NCBI GenBank assembly: GCA_022578605.1
Contig: MU394056.1
Location: 744,001-808,000 of the forward strand
Length of the DNA stretch: 64,000 nt
Source: Camillea tinctor
Lineage: Eukaryota; Ascomycota; Sordariomycetes; Xylariales; Xylariaceae
Reading direction: 5' to 3'
Under the pieces are notes generated by a model that saw only the letters and a list, made by a program, of their open reading frames with translations, was not told the origin of the DNA and did not search any database. The translations under genes were made by a program, and so were the position numbers. The first letter of the stretch is position 1. Every line of letters starts with the position of its first letter. Positions 34,401-46,892 of this stretch are shown in pieces.

Positions 34401-36806
34401 ACTGTCTTGACGTGTCGCGTCACGAGGTATAGCTCCGACCCGAACTTCGTAACCCCTTCCTCGAATTTCTTGATTTCGGCAGGGCTAAGATCCGGTTCCT
34501 TGAATGCTTGTTTATCGACTTTACTCAGAGCCTTTAATGCCTTGTCGGGGTTGTAGTCATTCTTGAATAGCGTGTTAGTGACCACATCTAGCAGGTTCGT
34601 AGACTCCTTAGGCAAATTGAACATGGGAATGAGCTTGGCTTTCGCGGCTGCGACGTAGTCGTCTACCTCGGAGCTACTCAACGGCGCATCGGGGACATCG
34701 GTTGGTTTCCACAACAATTGGGCAGTGTTGTTCGGATCGTCGTTATCATAGTCTTCGCCTCGAGCGACGTATCCCGGGGGCTCATCCTGAACCCATTTTG
34801 GCCGGTTCTCACGGGCTAGTCTGTTCGCTTCGAGGGCCGCATGCGCCTCCTTCGCTGCTTTGCTGTCCTTCTTATTGCCCTTCTTGACCTCGCGGGGCTT
34901 TACCAGCTGCACAGGACGTCCGGGCCATGGCAGAACATTTGCTTGGTGCTTCGGACCCTGACGGGAACCGGCACGGGGATAAATGCGATCGTCATAATCA
35001 AGCGCATCTTCGGGTTTACAGTGCTGACCTAGATACCGGTAAGGCCATAGGCTAGCATGGTATATCTGCTCAGCGGTGGCAGGTTGGTGGGAGTCATCAA
35101 TGCCATCGGTGGGGCTGGTGCGACTCGTGTCAATGGCTTCGTCATCCTCGTCCCAATACTCTTCCTCCTCTGCATCGAGGTGTGGGTCCAGCAGACCAGG
35201 GGTGTGCCGGGCCTCCAGCTTCCTTTCCTGGGCCCGACTGCACGCAGCACATGCCCAGGCAAAACCACGTGACGGCTTTTTAAGCAATGGTGGTCGAACA
35301 CAGTTCATGTGATACGTCTGCTGGCAAACAGCGCAATCCACGGAATCGTTACTGTTTCGCGTTAGAGCCAAGAACGCCTGTCATCGGATGTCGGGGGAAA
35401 CACGAGTGGGATGATGAGCACAACCTACATGGCACAATACCCGCTACACCTCTTACATAATTTGACAGCGCTGGTAAATTCCTTGGACCGACCCTGCTCC
35501 ACGAGGATGTATTTCCACCGCTCGTCCAACACCTTCTTGACCTTTTCAGGCACATTGACGATCTGAAAACACGGGATCACATCGTAGTTCTTCTGGATAT
35601 AGCGATCATACAGTTTCTCGTACCAAAAACAGTCGGGTGTTTTTCGGTAGTTGTCCATGTCCTCAATTTCGGCTTTGTGGCGGATCTCACACTTGCCGCG
35701 TAGCGCAGTCACCGGGCTGATGTCCGAATGCATAGTTGCGAACACCATTCTCGTGGCATTGACCTTTTTGCCAATGTCCTTTGGTCTATAATACCAATTG
35801 ATGCGCAGCGCCTCCACCGGCTTTTTGGAGTCGTTCTGCACGTGGAGGAACTCCATGATGCGGCCTAAGTAATATGGCTCTCCTGGTGGCTCGCACACCA
35901 AGTACACATGGTCTGGGAATAGCGTCTTGGGTCAGCACAATCTAATAGATAAAAGTAGCAGTCTAGGAATTTAAGCTTTTGTTTTTTCTTTGCGCGCGCC
36001 TTACCATTTTTTTCAAGTGTAGTACCATCATCTGCCACCAGCTTCCCATCTTTAAGCGTCGTATTACAGTTTTCAAAACTGAGCATGTTAGTCTCCCTGT
36101 AGCCTCCCGTAGCATTTGGCGCCATTATCTGCGTATTGCTGCGCCGGGTTCCTGAGGCTGCAGAGGTGGTTGTCGGGGGAGTGCTAGCTGGGCTGTGCAC
36201 GTTGTTTGCATTCAATTGTGTGGGGGCCTTGCGCTTCTTGGATGAGCCTGATGCAGTAGTGGTGGTAGCAGCATTAGAGGCTGCTGAACCTGTTGAAGGC
36301 GAATCCTTAGGTATCGCGTGAGAATTGCCGGCCTTAACATCTTCTGGCGCAATGCTTCTGCGCGAAGTGGAATTCGCAGATTTCGACGCATCAGCTGCTC
36401 CGTTGGTTGCTGTGTGAGCTTGTCGCGAGGATTTTTTGTGGTCGTCTTCTTTCTTCTCTGGGTATGCATCTTCCATTTCTATGTCCATGTCTTTGTCCTC
36501 AGCGTAATTAGGCCGCGCCTGACCTCGATTCCGGGAACGCGTGCCATAAGGAGATGGACCTGCCATAGCGTCTTTAGACGAGGAATGCGAAGTGGCCAGA
36601 GAAGTCTTGGTCACAGTTTGGGTGCTGCTGGCATTTTCGCCAGGCTCCTTGGATTCGACAGACTTGGAGTGCTCAGTTGTGGGTGCAGGGCTTGAAGTAT
36701 TGGAAGACGGCTGCTTGTTGTGGGCAGAAGATGAAGCCGGTGAGGTCTTAGTTGTAGATGACGAAGTATTTGGCTGATCATCGGAGTCGCTCGTCTTCTG
36801 CGCCAT
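31440..36806 (-). CDS. SNT2: Snt2-like chromatin reader (BAH, PHD, SANT, GATA-type fingers)
   Basis: Five exons (36005-36806, 35429-35912, 33434-35351, 32968-33361, 31440-32908) give 1688 aa. The N-terminal 260 residues are Ser/Thr-rich and disordered. A BAH domain lies at about 268-415 (DHVYLVCEPPGEPYYLGRI). PHD1 follows at about 420-466 (CKRCSGYCAIND, then CAVCQQTYHMNC). A SANT-like helix set is at 718-764 (FEEGVTKFGSELYLVTRHV). A GATA-type finger is at about 816-872 (CKFCSTKSSRQWRRAP, LCRRCAELWRRY). A Lys/Glu run follows, then PHD2 at 1013-1062 (CAICNQMNPLGEQVHL) and an extended PHD from 1069 (YKCVLCP, WVHVTCAVW, CHQCRAPVHVECAHKNG). A further CxxC pair (CITCGVDVSPRWW) and a Pro-rich tail end the chain. 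In yeast Snt2 works with Ecm5/Rpd3 (Snt2C) in stress-responsive transcription; S. pombe Snt2 is in the Lid2 complex. That role is inferred here. All four splice joins keep frame. Confidence 0.94.
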
Positions 36807-39800
36807 GGTGGGCGATTAGAGGCGGCGCATTCAATGTAACACAGGTGGACGCCGAAGAGTTACGGCGTGACGAGAGCAACAAATAGTAGGATGCTACATC
36901 CATAGATCGCCAATCTGGATGCAAGTCGCGTGCAGTCAAGTAGATTCCGACCTCACATGGATTAAACAACCAGATAGTCTACAGCGAGAGTTTCGCTGGT
37001 GATACAGCTTCTGGTTGGAAACTGAGGGTTCGCGAGAACTTTCCGAACTATGTCCTACGCCTACAACTGGTGGAGGTTGAAAGATGCAAGAAATGGAAGG
37101 GATAGGAAAGTCGAAGGCAAACGGGAATGTGGAGGGGCAGTGGGAATTACAAGGTGGGAAAAAGAAATAGAGGGAAGGTTTGATAAAAGAAAAAATAAGA
37201 GTCTGGGGATATGTCAACGGGTAGAGAAAATGCAGGACGGGAGTTTAATAAGGAAGAAAAGAAGGTGAAAAAGCGTGATGTGATGTGGGACGGAAAGATG
37301 TAGGAGGTAGGTTTATTGTAGGAAGATGGATGGGATGCAAAAGGTTAAAGCAAGCCAAGCATGGGAGAGGACCGGGGAGGTTTTGAGGCGGCGGGACATC
37401 CGTCAAATCGGTGCCCACCAACCCACACGCGGCCAGTAGCCTGTCAGGATGGGGCAAGCTCAAATCGAGTCGAGAAAGAGAGAGAAGGGGGAAAAAGGCG
37501 TGTGGTGTGTGTCCACTCCTAGTCCGATCCAGTTCTCTCTCTGTGTGTATGTGTAGGTATGTATATGTACGGAATGTTGTAGGTAAGTACCAAGCAGCCT
37601 AGGTCCTAGGTCACGGTAGACACACGATAGACCGGTGGATACTCATGTAACTTCAGGCCTACAAGTGACGGACCCAAGGACAACCTTGAGTTAATTACCT
37701 AGTCTGGTCTAATAGGCTAGATGCAGATAGTCGTAGACGACAGACGAATAGAACATATACATGGGGCGTAGATATTAAAAAATAAAAGGGAAGAATAGAA
37801 AAAAGAAAAAGTAGTAGGTCAAATTGGTAAGTTGTAGATGTGGACGTAGACGTAGACGTAAACGTAAACGGTTGGCGTAGACAGGAGACAAGAAAACAAG
37901 AGAGATTGATGCAGGATTAGAATGATGGTAATGAAAAAAGAAAAAAAAAAGACGAAGATGAAGATGATGAAGATGAAGAGAGATGCAGACAACAACTTCC
38001 ACGCGTGCACATGCACATATGCATGTACATTAACTGGTTTGGTCTGATCTGGTCTTAGTCCCGGTCTGGTTAGATGGGTTAAGTTGGTGGTATATACGTC
38101 AAGATACACAACAGCTAGGGCAAATTGAATTGGTTAGGTACCTTTCTCTCTCTGTCTCTATCTATCTCCCTACATATTAGCAAAAAAAAAAGAAAAGAAA
38201 AAAAAATAAAGAGGGAGAGAGAGGATTGAATGTTGGAAGAAAATAGTATGAAAGGTAGTGTACCTTACGGAAATAGTGGAGAGCTGATCGGAAAATGAAG
38301 GTGGTCAATGATTGAAAGAGGTTATTGAACATATGTGCATGTACCTGGGCCAGATACAGATGTAGGGAGTACCTAGGTGGGCGCTAGTGGCAGGTACAGG
38401 GTACTTATTACATGGAGGTGTACCTGGCAAGGCATTGATTGAAATACTTCGGTGTGTTCAGGGCAAAGCAAGGTCCCAATGATATCAGTCCACTCGATTT
38501 GATCCGGTCCCATGAGATGCTATGCAGATCAGAAAACCCCAAAACATATGCTGATGAGCAGACAGGAGGGAGAACATGAGGATATGATAAACTCAGATGT
38601 ACCCCGGTACTCTTTGCTTTGGGGGGATATATACTAGGTACATACCCTTAGTACTTAGTAAGGTATAAGTAGAGACGATGGACTGGAGTACATGTAAGTA
38701 ATTGATGGCAGGACTGCGTGACAGAAGTCATGGTTTGCCGCGTAGAGAGGTACGGGATGTGTTGTACATGCATGGTACAGTCTCTACTTAGGTACAAGCT
38801 GCTCGGTAGAGCCAGTCTCGCCTTGGGTCCCGCATCCACCACACTTTTTTTCCCCCTCCCCCCTGTCCAGACCAACCAACTTGCGTTTCCTACTAGAAGC
38901 TGCATGTTCTTTTCGACTTCACTTCATCATTTCACAATTGAATTGAATATTCCAACAAGCCCTGTCTACCTGTCTGCCTGTCTGCCCATCTGATCCCCCT
39001 CTCCCCCCTCCCTTTATCCTTCACACATTATACCTAGTCATCATTAGTCATTATTGTATATATGCTCGCAATTTACTTTTTTCTCTTTTGTTCTTTTTTA
39101 TTTATTTCCATGTTGCATCAACACATCTTTTATTTATTTGTAGGTTTGCTTGCTTTGCCCTTTCAAAGCCTTCGTTTCCTTGTCTTATTTTGACTAAAAG
39201 CTATGGTCTACCTACCTAACATACCACATATCATATTATACGCCAATAGTGTCTCCCATCTAGGATCGGCATTGGTTTCGCCTTTGCGTTAACACCACTA
39301 TTCTTTTTTGTCTCTCCTCAATACTTATATGCAGATGGATAGACAGACTGTTTAGCCTGACGGGGGGCCAACAAAAAAAAAATAGATATATGCCTGTCGC
39401 AGATTCTGGTCTCGCCCAGCTTAGGTCTTACACTCTCTGCCTTGACACCCCAGTTCGCGTGTGTCGATTCAGTTTCTTTCTCTTCCGAAGGCACCAAAGC
39501 CTTCACCCCAAAAGATCAGCGCTTGCCTTACCATAGGCCATCCCATTGCTTAGTGCACAATTATCTTATGCCCCAAGAATTCAAATTGTCCTCGCCGCTG
39601 CTCACCAAGATAACACCTACACCTTATTTATTAGTGGGGTCCCAGAAGGGTATCCTAGTGAGTCTAGCTACATGTCGCCAGCCTAGGATGAGAGGATGAT
39701 AGATACATTTCGAAGCATTATGCAGTTGTTGGAAGATTTTCCATATACACTACATACACACCTATGTACTCCGTATACGTTTTCAGTTCATTCCTCACCA

Positions 39801-42527
39801 GCCTGTGTTGTTGGTCTAACCTATATATCTATATGCCATACGATTGAAAAAGCAGCTATGGCAAATACCCATGCTGTCAATATGCTAAATATTTAACATA
39901 GATTATCTAGATGCATAAAAGCAGCAATCGAGCTTCGCATTTCAACGTGGTATTGGAGTCTATGTTCCGCGATAAATCGATACTCCAGTTCTAGGACCAC
40001 GGCAAAGGCGAGATTGCGCGTGGGTTCTAGTATTTCTCGAGATCAGGGACCACTCACTGTTACCAAACCCACCCAGTAGATATAACTCGTCTAGGATGGG
40101 CCGCCCCCACCTTATTGCTTCAGATACTACTTTGTACACAGTAGCTCATATATGGGGCCGGGGTCTCCTCCTGGCAGCTCACTCTCCATTACCTACATAT
40201 CAACATGAGAGCGACTTGGTGCTACACATCTTTTTTAAAAGAAAAATAAAAAATAAAATAAAAAATGTTTCCGCACGAAACGCCGCGCGATAGAGCTTGC
40301 ATGAGATGAAGCCCGATCCTCCTTCTATTGCTACCCAGCTGCTGGTGGCTTTTTTCTTTTCAGTACCAAAAAAAATCCCGACCATCCAAAAGAGGCATCG
40401 TCTACGTTCCACATGCGAACGAGAAAAGAAAGAATTAGGAGACCGAGATGCATCAACCCTGATACTAGAGGCATTTTCCAATGAAGTAATTAGCATTACT
40501 AGGCGAGAATTATCTAACCGTCGCTTCAGTTCCCAGAGCAAACCGGTAGGGCTGGCATGTAAGTAATGTGTCTCGAATCGGCTTCTTCCATACCTAGGAG
40601 CTTTTAGCAGAGAGACGGGAAGCCTCCCTAAAATCCACAGGTAGGGATAGGCAATGTTGGCGTCTTCAACGAACGCAATTACTTCGCCCCGGCCCCGACG
40701 TTTCCCCCGTCTCGTTTAAAAAATTCTATTCACCACTTGTCGCGAAAATACTTGTTTGCGGGGTTTTCCCTCACGAGAAACGACCTTGTCGATCGGTAGT
40801 CTCATGTTCACGGCTCAGACCCGAGGAGATGGCACTGGCTTTTCATCCAACTTGCCAATGTTTCTTACCCCAAGAAGGATAAGATTGCATATCTTCGTTC
40901 TGTTTTTTCTTTTCTTTTCTTTTCTTTTTTGTTTTTCCTTTGTGATGTCAAATGTAGTGCAGCTCCAGTAGCATCGAGCCTCATACTGGGTCACAAGGCG
41001 TGGTAAGATGGCGAAAAGTAGGTACACTAACACAGATTACATGGTAATGGTGGGCTAGATATCTACCAAGGGGTGTTCATTCGGTATGACAAACAAGTAA
41101 GTATTACGAATGTATGTCAACGGACATGTGGCTTTTTTTCATGTGTCTTTTTCTTTTCTTTTTTATTCTTTTTCTCCTTTTCTCATATTTTCTTTCTTTT
41201 CTTTTTTTTATTCTTTTCTTCTACGTACCCTTCGGACGTTTGACGTTGACAGGAATTGCAACAGGCGAGAAGCAGGAGGAGCAACTATAGCAGGACTTGC
41301 AGGTTTTGATTAACAGTTGCTCAAGAGTTCATTAATTTTATAACATCAAATAGCGTTTTAATGACAATATACAAAAGTATCTTTATTTTTAAACGTTTAA
41401 GAATTGTCAAACTGTTTATCGATCGTTAATGAACTGATAATTGATCGTTCTTTCATAGTTGGCATTCTCATAAATGTTAGAAAGTACGAGCTCTTGAGCA
41501 ATAGTTTTCTAAACCGTGCCCGGTCCACCTATGAAGGGTTCGTTAGCGGCACGGGCCAGTTCCAAACTTGGAGAACAATTGGACCCACCACACCGGACCT
41601 TGCCCAATTATACACCTCCGGTGGGGTCTTACGGAGCCGGGCGTTGTTCCCGACGACTTCTCCTTCTACACCCAGAGGTCCAAAGAAAAGATTGACATTT
41701 AAACGACTCAACATCAAGACTTATTTTATCTTATTCGGGGCTTTTTAGAGTTTTTACTTTCTACTTCTTTATCGCATTTCCCATGTGAACACATTTATGT
41801 GTGGTAATGAGTAAAAAGAATTAAAGAAAAAATAAGCAATCCGTGTTAATGATATCCAATACCTTAGACAGATACGGACAAGCTATCTAGCAATTAAATT
41901 GGCCTTAGAGGAAGCTTGTTATCGTCAAAATTATCGTGACTCGCTATCATCGGGGCGATGTGCGCTAGGTTTAGCATCGGTGGGTAATTCCTACTCTGTG
42001 TATGCACGCCGCGAGGTAACAGGCCCATATGTACGGGGTATGTAGGTACATATAAACGCACATACGTACATAAAGCATATCTATATATACATTTAATAGA
42101 CGGAAGCAGGGAAAACGGGGGAGAGAAGAGGGGGGCTAGGAAAGAAAGAAGGGCGTCGCAGGCAATGCTGCCTACGCCGGTGCGCGCTATATTATTATGT
42201 ATATCGTTCCAATTCTGTTCCCCTCAAATGCCGAGATTTTGAAAGGAAAAAAAAAACAATTCCGTTACATTATCCAGAAAGGTGCTTAAGTGACGACACC
42301 GAAAATTCCCACCACCCAAACTCACAGCCCCCCCCCCCTAGACCATTAATAACAGAAAATATACCTAATCTTGAGTAGGTGAGTAATAGTAATACGAGCA
42401 ACTTGTAGCAGTCTGTATTTTCTTAGTCATCTTGCCTGTTTCTAACTACCTGCTTTACACCATAGATTAGAAAGTGAAAGAAGAGCACATACACACACAC
42501 GCACATCCAAAAAGGGGCCAGTGCAAC
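36807..42527. other. 5.7-kb gene-free stretch upstream of SNT2 and FCY1
   Basis: No coding gene is supported. The part next to SNT2 (36807 to about 38300) is purine-rich on the plus strand, consistent with a long CT-rich promoter/leader for the minus-strand gene. It includes GACGTA/AACGTA hexamers at 37842-37871 and CCTAGGTCCTAGGT at 37600-37613. The middle has TACCTAGGTGGG at 38372, TGCCTGTC tandems near 38970 and AT-rich DNA. A possible MITE lies at 41312-41506. Short frames at 39442-39699, 40297-40566 and 41404-41748 show no family features and are not called. Confidence 0.5.
41312..41506. mobile_element. Possible MITE-like element, 195 bp
   Basis: Two 19-nt inverted ends (41312-41330 and 41488-41506) match at 16 of 19 positions, with a perfect 11-nt core TTGCTCAAGAG/CTCTTGAGCAA. 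The interior is AT-rich and holds a second inverted pair, GTTCATTAA/TTAATGAAC. No clear target-site duplication is visible, which keeps confidence low. It has no coding capacity. Confidence 0.35.
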
Positions 42528-43680
42528 ATGGACGACGCCAAGGGTCTCGCTCTAGCCATCGAAGAGGCCAAGATTGGATATCAAGAGGGTGGCGTTCCCG
42601 TAAGATGAACCACATTCCTCCCTTCCACCCTTTCTAGGTATTACCCGAAAAGGCAAAAGAGAGAAAGCTGGATGTCACGAAACCGTTTCGCGAAAAAAAA
42701 AAACGAAAAAAAAGAGGGGGGAAACATAACTTTTATTTTCTTCCTTATAGATCGACTTGCAGGGGAAAAGGGGGGAACACGTTTAATGTAAACCTGACCT
42801 GACTTTTACTTACCGCTATGTAGATCGGCGCCGCTCTCATCGCCGCCGACGGCCGGGTCCTAGGCCGCGGTCACAACATGCGGGTGCAGAACGGCAATCC
42901 CATATTGCACGTATGTGAAGCCAGCCTTATCCTTCCCTACCCTCGGGCCCCCCTTTACTGCTTCTGCCGTTTTCCGGTTCTCATATCGGCTCGGTGCGCG
43001 GGACCTCCGGAATTTCTATCAAACTTCCCTCGCATGCACGGAGCCTGTCTATGAACAGATGAACATACATTTTGTTTTTCTTTTCTTATTCTTTCTGGGA
43101 GAAAGACCCGTGTCTAATTACAAAAATGATGTACGCATAGGGCGAAACTTCGTGTCTCCAGAACGCGGGCCGTCTGCCGTCCTCGGCCTACCAGGGCAGC
43201 ACCATGTACACCACCTTGTCACCGTGCGATATGTGTAAGTCCTCCCTCCCCTTCCTCTTCCCTTGGCCCCTTCCTATAGAGGTATAAACTAGGGCTAACT
43301 AGACTGCTGCGGAGGAAAGGCACCGGTGCGTGTCTCCTCTACGGCGTCGCGCGCGTCGTCGTCGGGGAGAACAAGACCTTTCTCGGCGGCGAGGCGTACC
43401 TGAAGCAGCGCGGTGTTGAGGTTGTCGTGCTCGACTCGGCTGAGTGCAAGGACCTGATGGACAAGTTCATCGCGGAGAAGCCGGAGATCTGGTAAGGCCT
43501 CTTTCCTACCAGCCCCTCCTTCTCCCCTCCTCCTTCTCCTTTCTCCGCTGTCTAGCCCCCTCTTCTGTGAATTTGCGCTGCTAGCCATGGACTTGATGTT
43601 GACTTGTAAAACTTACCTCCCGAAATAGGAACGAAGATATTGGCGTTGAAGAGAGGGTATATTCGAAGGAGAAACACTAG
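42528..43680 (+). CDS. FCY1: Cytosine deaminase (Fcy1)
   Basis: Five exons (42528-42599, 42824-42910, 43141-43234, 43320-43491, 43629-43680) give 158 aa, the same length as yeast Fcy1. Motifs: IGYQEGGVPIGAALI, LGRGHNMRVQNG, the zinc and proton-shuttle site LHGETS (His53, Glu55), YTTLSPCDMC (Cys82, Cys85), then YGVARVVVGEN and the C-terminal NEDIGVEE. It hydrolyses cytosine to uracil in pyrimidine salvage and, as known for the family, also acts on 5-fluorocytosine. It is cytosolic and homodimeric in yeast. Introns 1 and 2 are unusually long here (224 and 230 nt). The short last exons were found by matching frame and family. It is convergent with the GPATCH11-like gene. Confidence 0.95.
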
Positions 43681-43892
43681 ATGCCGTTTTAACGGGGTTT
43701 TTTGTGTTTTCAATACGCTCAATGTATCTGAATATGCCGATGTCCTTCAGATTATTATTATTATTGTGCTCACCCTCCCCAGTAAATAAAAATGAATAAT
43801 ATAAACATTCTATAACAATACATGATGTTTCATTAGTATCACCTAGAAATCATTATTTTATTTTTTATTTTTTTTTGGAAGAAAAGGGGTCA

Positions 43893-44858
43893 TTAATCAT
43901 GGTCCTCTTCCGTCAGGCCGGGACAGCCCTCCATGGCGGCGTCCGGATATGTGAACTTGCACCAGAAGCAGTAATTATACTCATTTCTAAGGAACTCGAC
44001 AAGCCGCCGCAGTTTCTCGCTGGGCTCGAGCGCGTCGAACTCGTCCAGCTCCGGGTCCTCCTCGTCGAGGTCCTCTACGAGTGCGTAAGTCGTAGGTGTC
44101 TTCCCCATAGCCTCCTTATCATCGGCATCCTCCAAGTCGTCCTCGTACTCGGGCAGTCGAGTAGTAGAGCTCTGCTCTAGGTCGTACTTCATCCTGCGGT
44201 CCCGCTCCGCCTCCTCGCGGCGGCGGACCAGCCCCCTCCACACCACGGGTATAGACTTGAGCGGCCTCGTAGACAGCGTGCGTTTCTTCTTCTTCGTCGT
44301 CGTTTCATCATCACCGCCCAGTTCACCCGCTTCCAGCTGCTGTTTCTCCTCATCCATGCGCTCGCACACCTTCATTGCGCCGTGGGCCATCCGCTCGTGG
44401 CGCGCCTGCTCGCGTTCCTTGCGCACGCGGTCGCGGAATTCCTCTTCGTCGACCTTCAGCTTCTTCTGCTGGTCCTTGGCCGCCTCGTCGAGCTTGCGCT
44501 TGCGGTCCGAGTCCAAGCCGATGCCGGCGCGGCCGTCCTTCATCTCCGGGCGCAGGGGCTCCAGCAGCGCGTCCGCGTTGTCCTTGCTGCCGAGCGCGCC
44601 GCCCTTGAAGCCCATCTTGGCCATCATGTTGAACCCTTTGCTTTTCTTGGCCTGTGCGCCCTCTAGCATGGACTTAGAGAGCGCTTCTTCCCGGGCCTCT
44701 CGCTCTTCGGCGGCAAGTTCCGCCTTGGACTTGACTCGGCCCTTGATCTCGCCCTCGCGCTTTAGTCGTTGGCGTCGTTGGAGCGAGGTCTCTGTTACCG
44801 CCTTTGGCTCTTCTCCGAACGTCATGTTCATGTAGTCATCTTCCTCATCCGACGCCAT
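43893..44858 (-). CDS. G-patch domain protein, GPATCH11-like (DUF4187)
   Basis: A single exon of 321 aa. The N-terminus is acidic (MASDEEDDYMNMTFGEE), followed by a charged helix. A G-patch lies at about 75-110 (GFNMMAKMGFKGGALGSKD, then GRAGIGLDSDRKRK). A long Arg/Glu/Lys helix is next. The C-terminus carries the DUF4187 zinc-ribbon-like end, LVEFLRNEYNYCFWCKFTY then EGCPGLTEEDHD. Human GPATCH11 (CENP-Y) has the same order. G-patch proteins typically activate DEAH helicases in splicing or ribosome assembly; the partner is not known here. The ATG is in good context and there are no introns. Confidence 0.9.
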   Translation of the reverse strand: MASDEEDDYMNMTFGEEPKAVTETSLQRRQRLKREGEIKGRVKSKAELAAEEREAREEALSKSMLEGAQAKKSKGFNMMAKMGFKGGALGSKDNADALLEPLRPEMKDGRAGIGLDSDRKRKLDEAAKDQQKKLKVDEEEFRDRVRKEREQARHERMAHGAMKVCERMDEEKQQLEAGELGGDDETTTKKKKRTLSTRPLKSIPVVWRGLVRRREEAERDRRMKYDLEQSSTTRLPEYEDDLEDADDKEAMGKTPTTYALVEDLDEEDPELDEFDALEPSEKLRRLVEFLRNEYNYCFWCKFTYPDAAMEGCPGLTEEDHD

Positions 44859-45590
44859 TGTGGGGGCTTGATGAGGGCGCTTCGCTTATCCGTTTATTAA
44901 AGATTCTAACTTAGATAGATAGATCTCTGCAGGTAAGAAGGAATAAAATTAAATTTACGAATACGAATCTAGGAAAGAAAGAAGCCTATCGTGAATGAGA
45001 TGGTGACGGGTAGACGATTAGATTGTATGTGATAATTGAATTAGAGAATAGAAGGGGTTCTGCTAGCTGAACATCATGCCGAATTGAATTGTAGCAGTGA
45101 TAAAAGTGCTGGGTATAAGGATAAATAAGAGTGAAAAGCACCTGCAGAAGTTGATCACTGTTAGAAAAATGTACATTCCCTACTACAGCACTGCATGTAC
45201 AACCTGGGCTTGAGCTTGAGCCATAAAAGTGGAGCGCACCTTATAGAGTCTGGACTGGTACCGATCACTAACCACCAACCACCACAAATCGGATTCAAGT
45301 CCTATATAAACTTACAAAGAGATATTGAGGTACATACTTTCTTAGGAATAGGATATAGTATAAATAAAACTTAGAACGATAACTCCTCCATTCCAGAACA
45401 CTTCTGGTTTTTTCTCTATGGTACAAAGTAGAACTTAGATAAGTAGATAATTTGCTGACAACCTCAAAATAGATCGCTATTCGCCATCAACTATGAAAGT
45501 CAATATGAAAGTGAGTCCGAGCAACACATGAGAACATGACCTATACTAATAGTACAAAGGAAAAAAAAAACTTTTTTTATTGAACACCTC
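44859..45590. other. Intergenic region between two minus-strand genes
   Basis: It holds the promoter of the GPATCH11-like gene and the 3' flank of the kinase. AT-rich, with GATAGATAGAT near 44914 and an A-run/T-run pair near 45562-45578. No gene is visible. Confidence 0.5.
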
Positions 45591-46892
45591 TCATGCTTCG
45601 TCCTCGGGTAATTCCTCGATGACGTGTTCCACAATGTCTATTAACTCATCAATATCCGGTCGTTCACTCGGTTCCACGTTCAAACATTTCCTGACAACTT
45701 CCTTGATTGGCTCGCTGATGACTCCCTCATGGACACCTGCTGCCGCTGCCCCGACTGTGTTCTTCGCCTTCTTTTGCCCCTTCGGGCCTTCGTCTGGGAA
45801 ACGCCAATCGCCACCTAATACACACATGCTTAAACTACCACCAGTCTCATCACTACGCATCTCGAAAGGAGACTTGCCAACCAGGCATGCGTACAATGTA
45901 CAGCCGAGAGACCAGATATCAACCTTAGTATCGATAACGGTTCCTGTCTTTACATCGAATAGCTCGGGTGCTCGGTAAGGCATGGTGCTGTGCTCCGCTG
46001 CTATATCCTGTGTAGCAATGGCCAGAGATCGTGATGTGATAGGTATTGGAGAAACGGCGAGAGAGCCTAGATCCATGATAATAGGTTGCGATCCAGAGTC
46101 GTCAATCATGATGTTTCCTTCCATGCCATTAAATTAGTAAAGGAGGCAATCGTCGCATACGAAGTTCACATGGTAAAACTTACCTGGTTTTATATCTCTG
46201 TGCGCATATGATCGTTGCTCACCAGGCGCTGCAACGTCCTCATCTACCATCAACGGCCTCGCCTGTTCTGTCTCGTCATCTACGTCGGCAGCCGCCACGG
46301 CCTTGTTTCGTTTCCCTTTCCCTTTGCCCTTCCCCTTGCCCCTACGTCCTCCTGCATCGTCTTCATCAGCTTGTGGGTTCCCCATTTCCATGCGCTCCCC
46401 ACCGGGCGGGGCGCGGTATTGGTGCATAGACTTGAGGGCCTTGCAGACACCCAGAAACAAGCGCATAAGCTCCTTCTCAGGGAATGTGGTGTGGTTGACT
46501 AGATTGGCATTTATAATGTCTTGTAGGTTTCCCCTTCTATAATACGGTAGGAGAATGTAGACTGTTTTCGCATCTGCGTCGTTCCGCTCGCTGGCGATGG
46601 AGTAGTCGACGCTGTGGATGACGGCGGGGGCGTGCGCAAACGTCTTGTAGGCTTCGACCTCCCGCATCGCTTGCTGAACTGATTCGGCGCCGAAGGGACA
46701 TCGGATCTTCTTCAAGGCAAAGAGTTCGGCGGTCGCGGTGTCTTGTACTAGGTATACATAACTGAAGCCACCTTCGCCGAGCAGGCGCAGGATCTTGAAT
46801 GATCGAGAGTTGATCTTCAGAGTGGGCGATCCGGGAAAGCAGTTGAGGCAATTGCCGAAGGAGTATACGAGATCTAGTAGGAGTTGCGCCAT
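45591..46892 (-). CDS. ENV7: STK16/Env7-type Ser/Thr protein kinase (NAK family)
   Basis: Two exons (46184-46892 and 45591-46117) give 411 aa. I start at ATG 46892; the frame upstream has only TTG. The N-terminus CLNCFPGSP offers Cys/Gly residues like those acylated in STK16/Env7. Kinase motifs: LLGEGGFSYVYLV (Gly loop), ALKKI (Lys), REVEAYKTF, then YAHRDIKPGNIMI (catalytic loop, with the intron inside the Gly codon), MDLGS (DLG in place of DFG, usual in this family), MPYRAPELF and DIWSLGCTLYACLVGKSPFE. A ~70-residue low-complexity insertion (GKGKGKGKGK and an acidic part) sits before the catalytic loop. Yeast Env7 acts at the vacuole to control fusion, and STK16 at the Golgi; location here is inferred. 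Confidence 0.92.

Noticed and set aside
41404..41748. A 114-codon plus-strand frame
   Set aside because: Overlaps the MITE-like element, has no recognisable domain and no neighbouring exon.
45286..45300. GGATTCAAGTCC resembling a tRNA B box
   Set aside because: No matching A box or foldable tRNA cloverleaf upstream.
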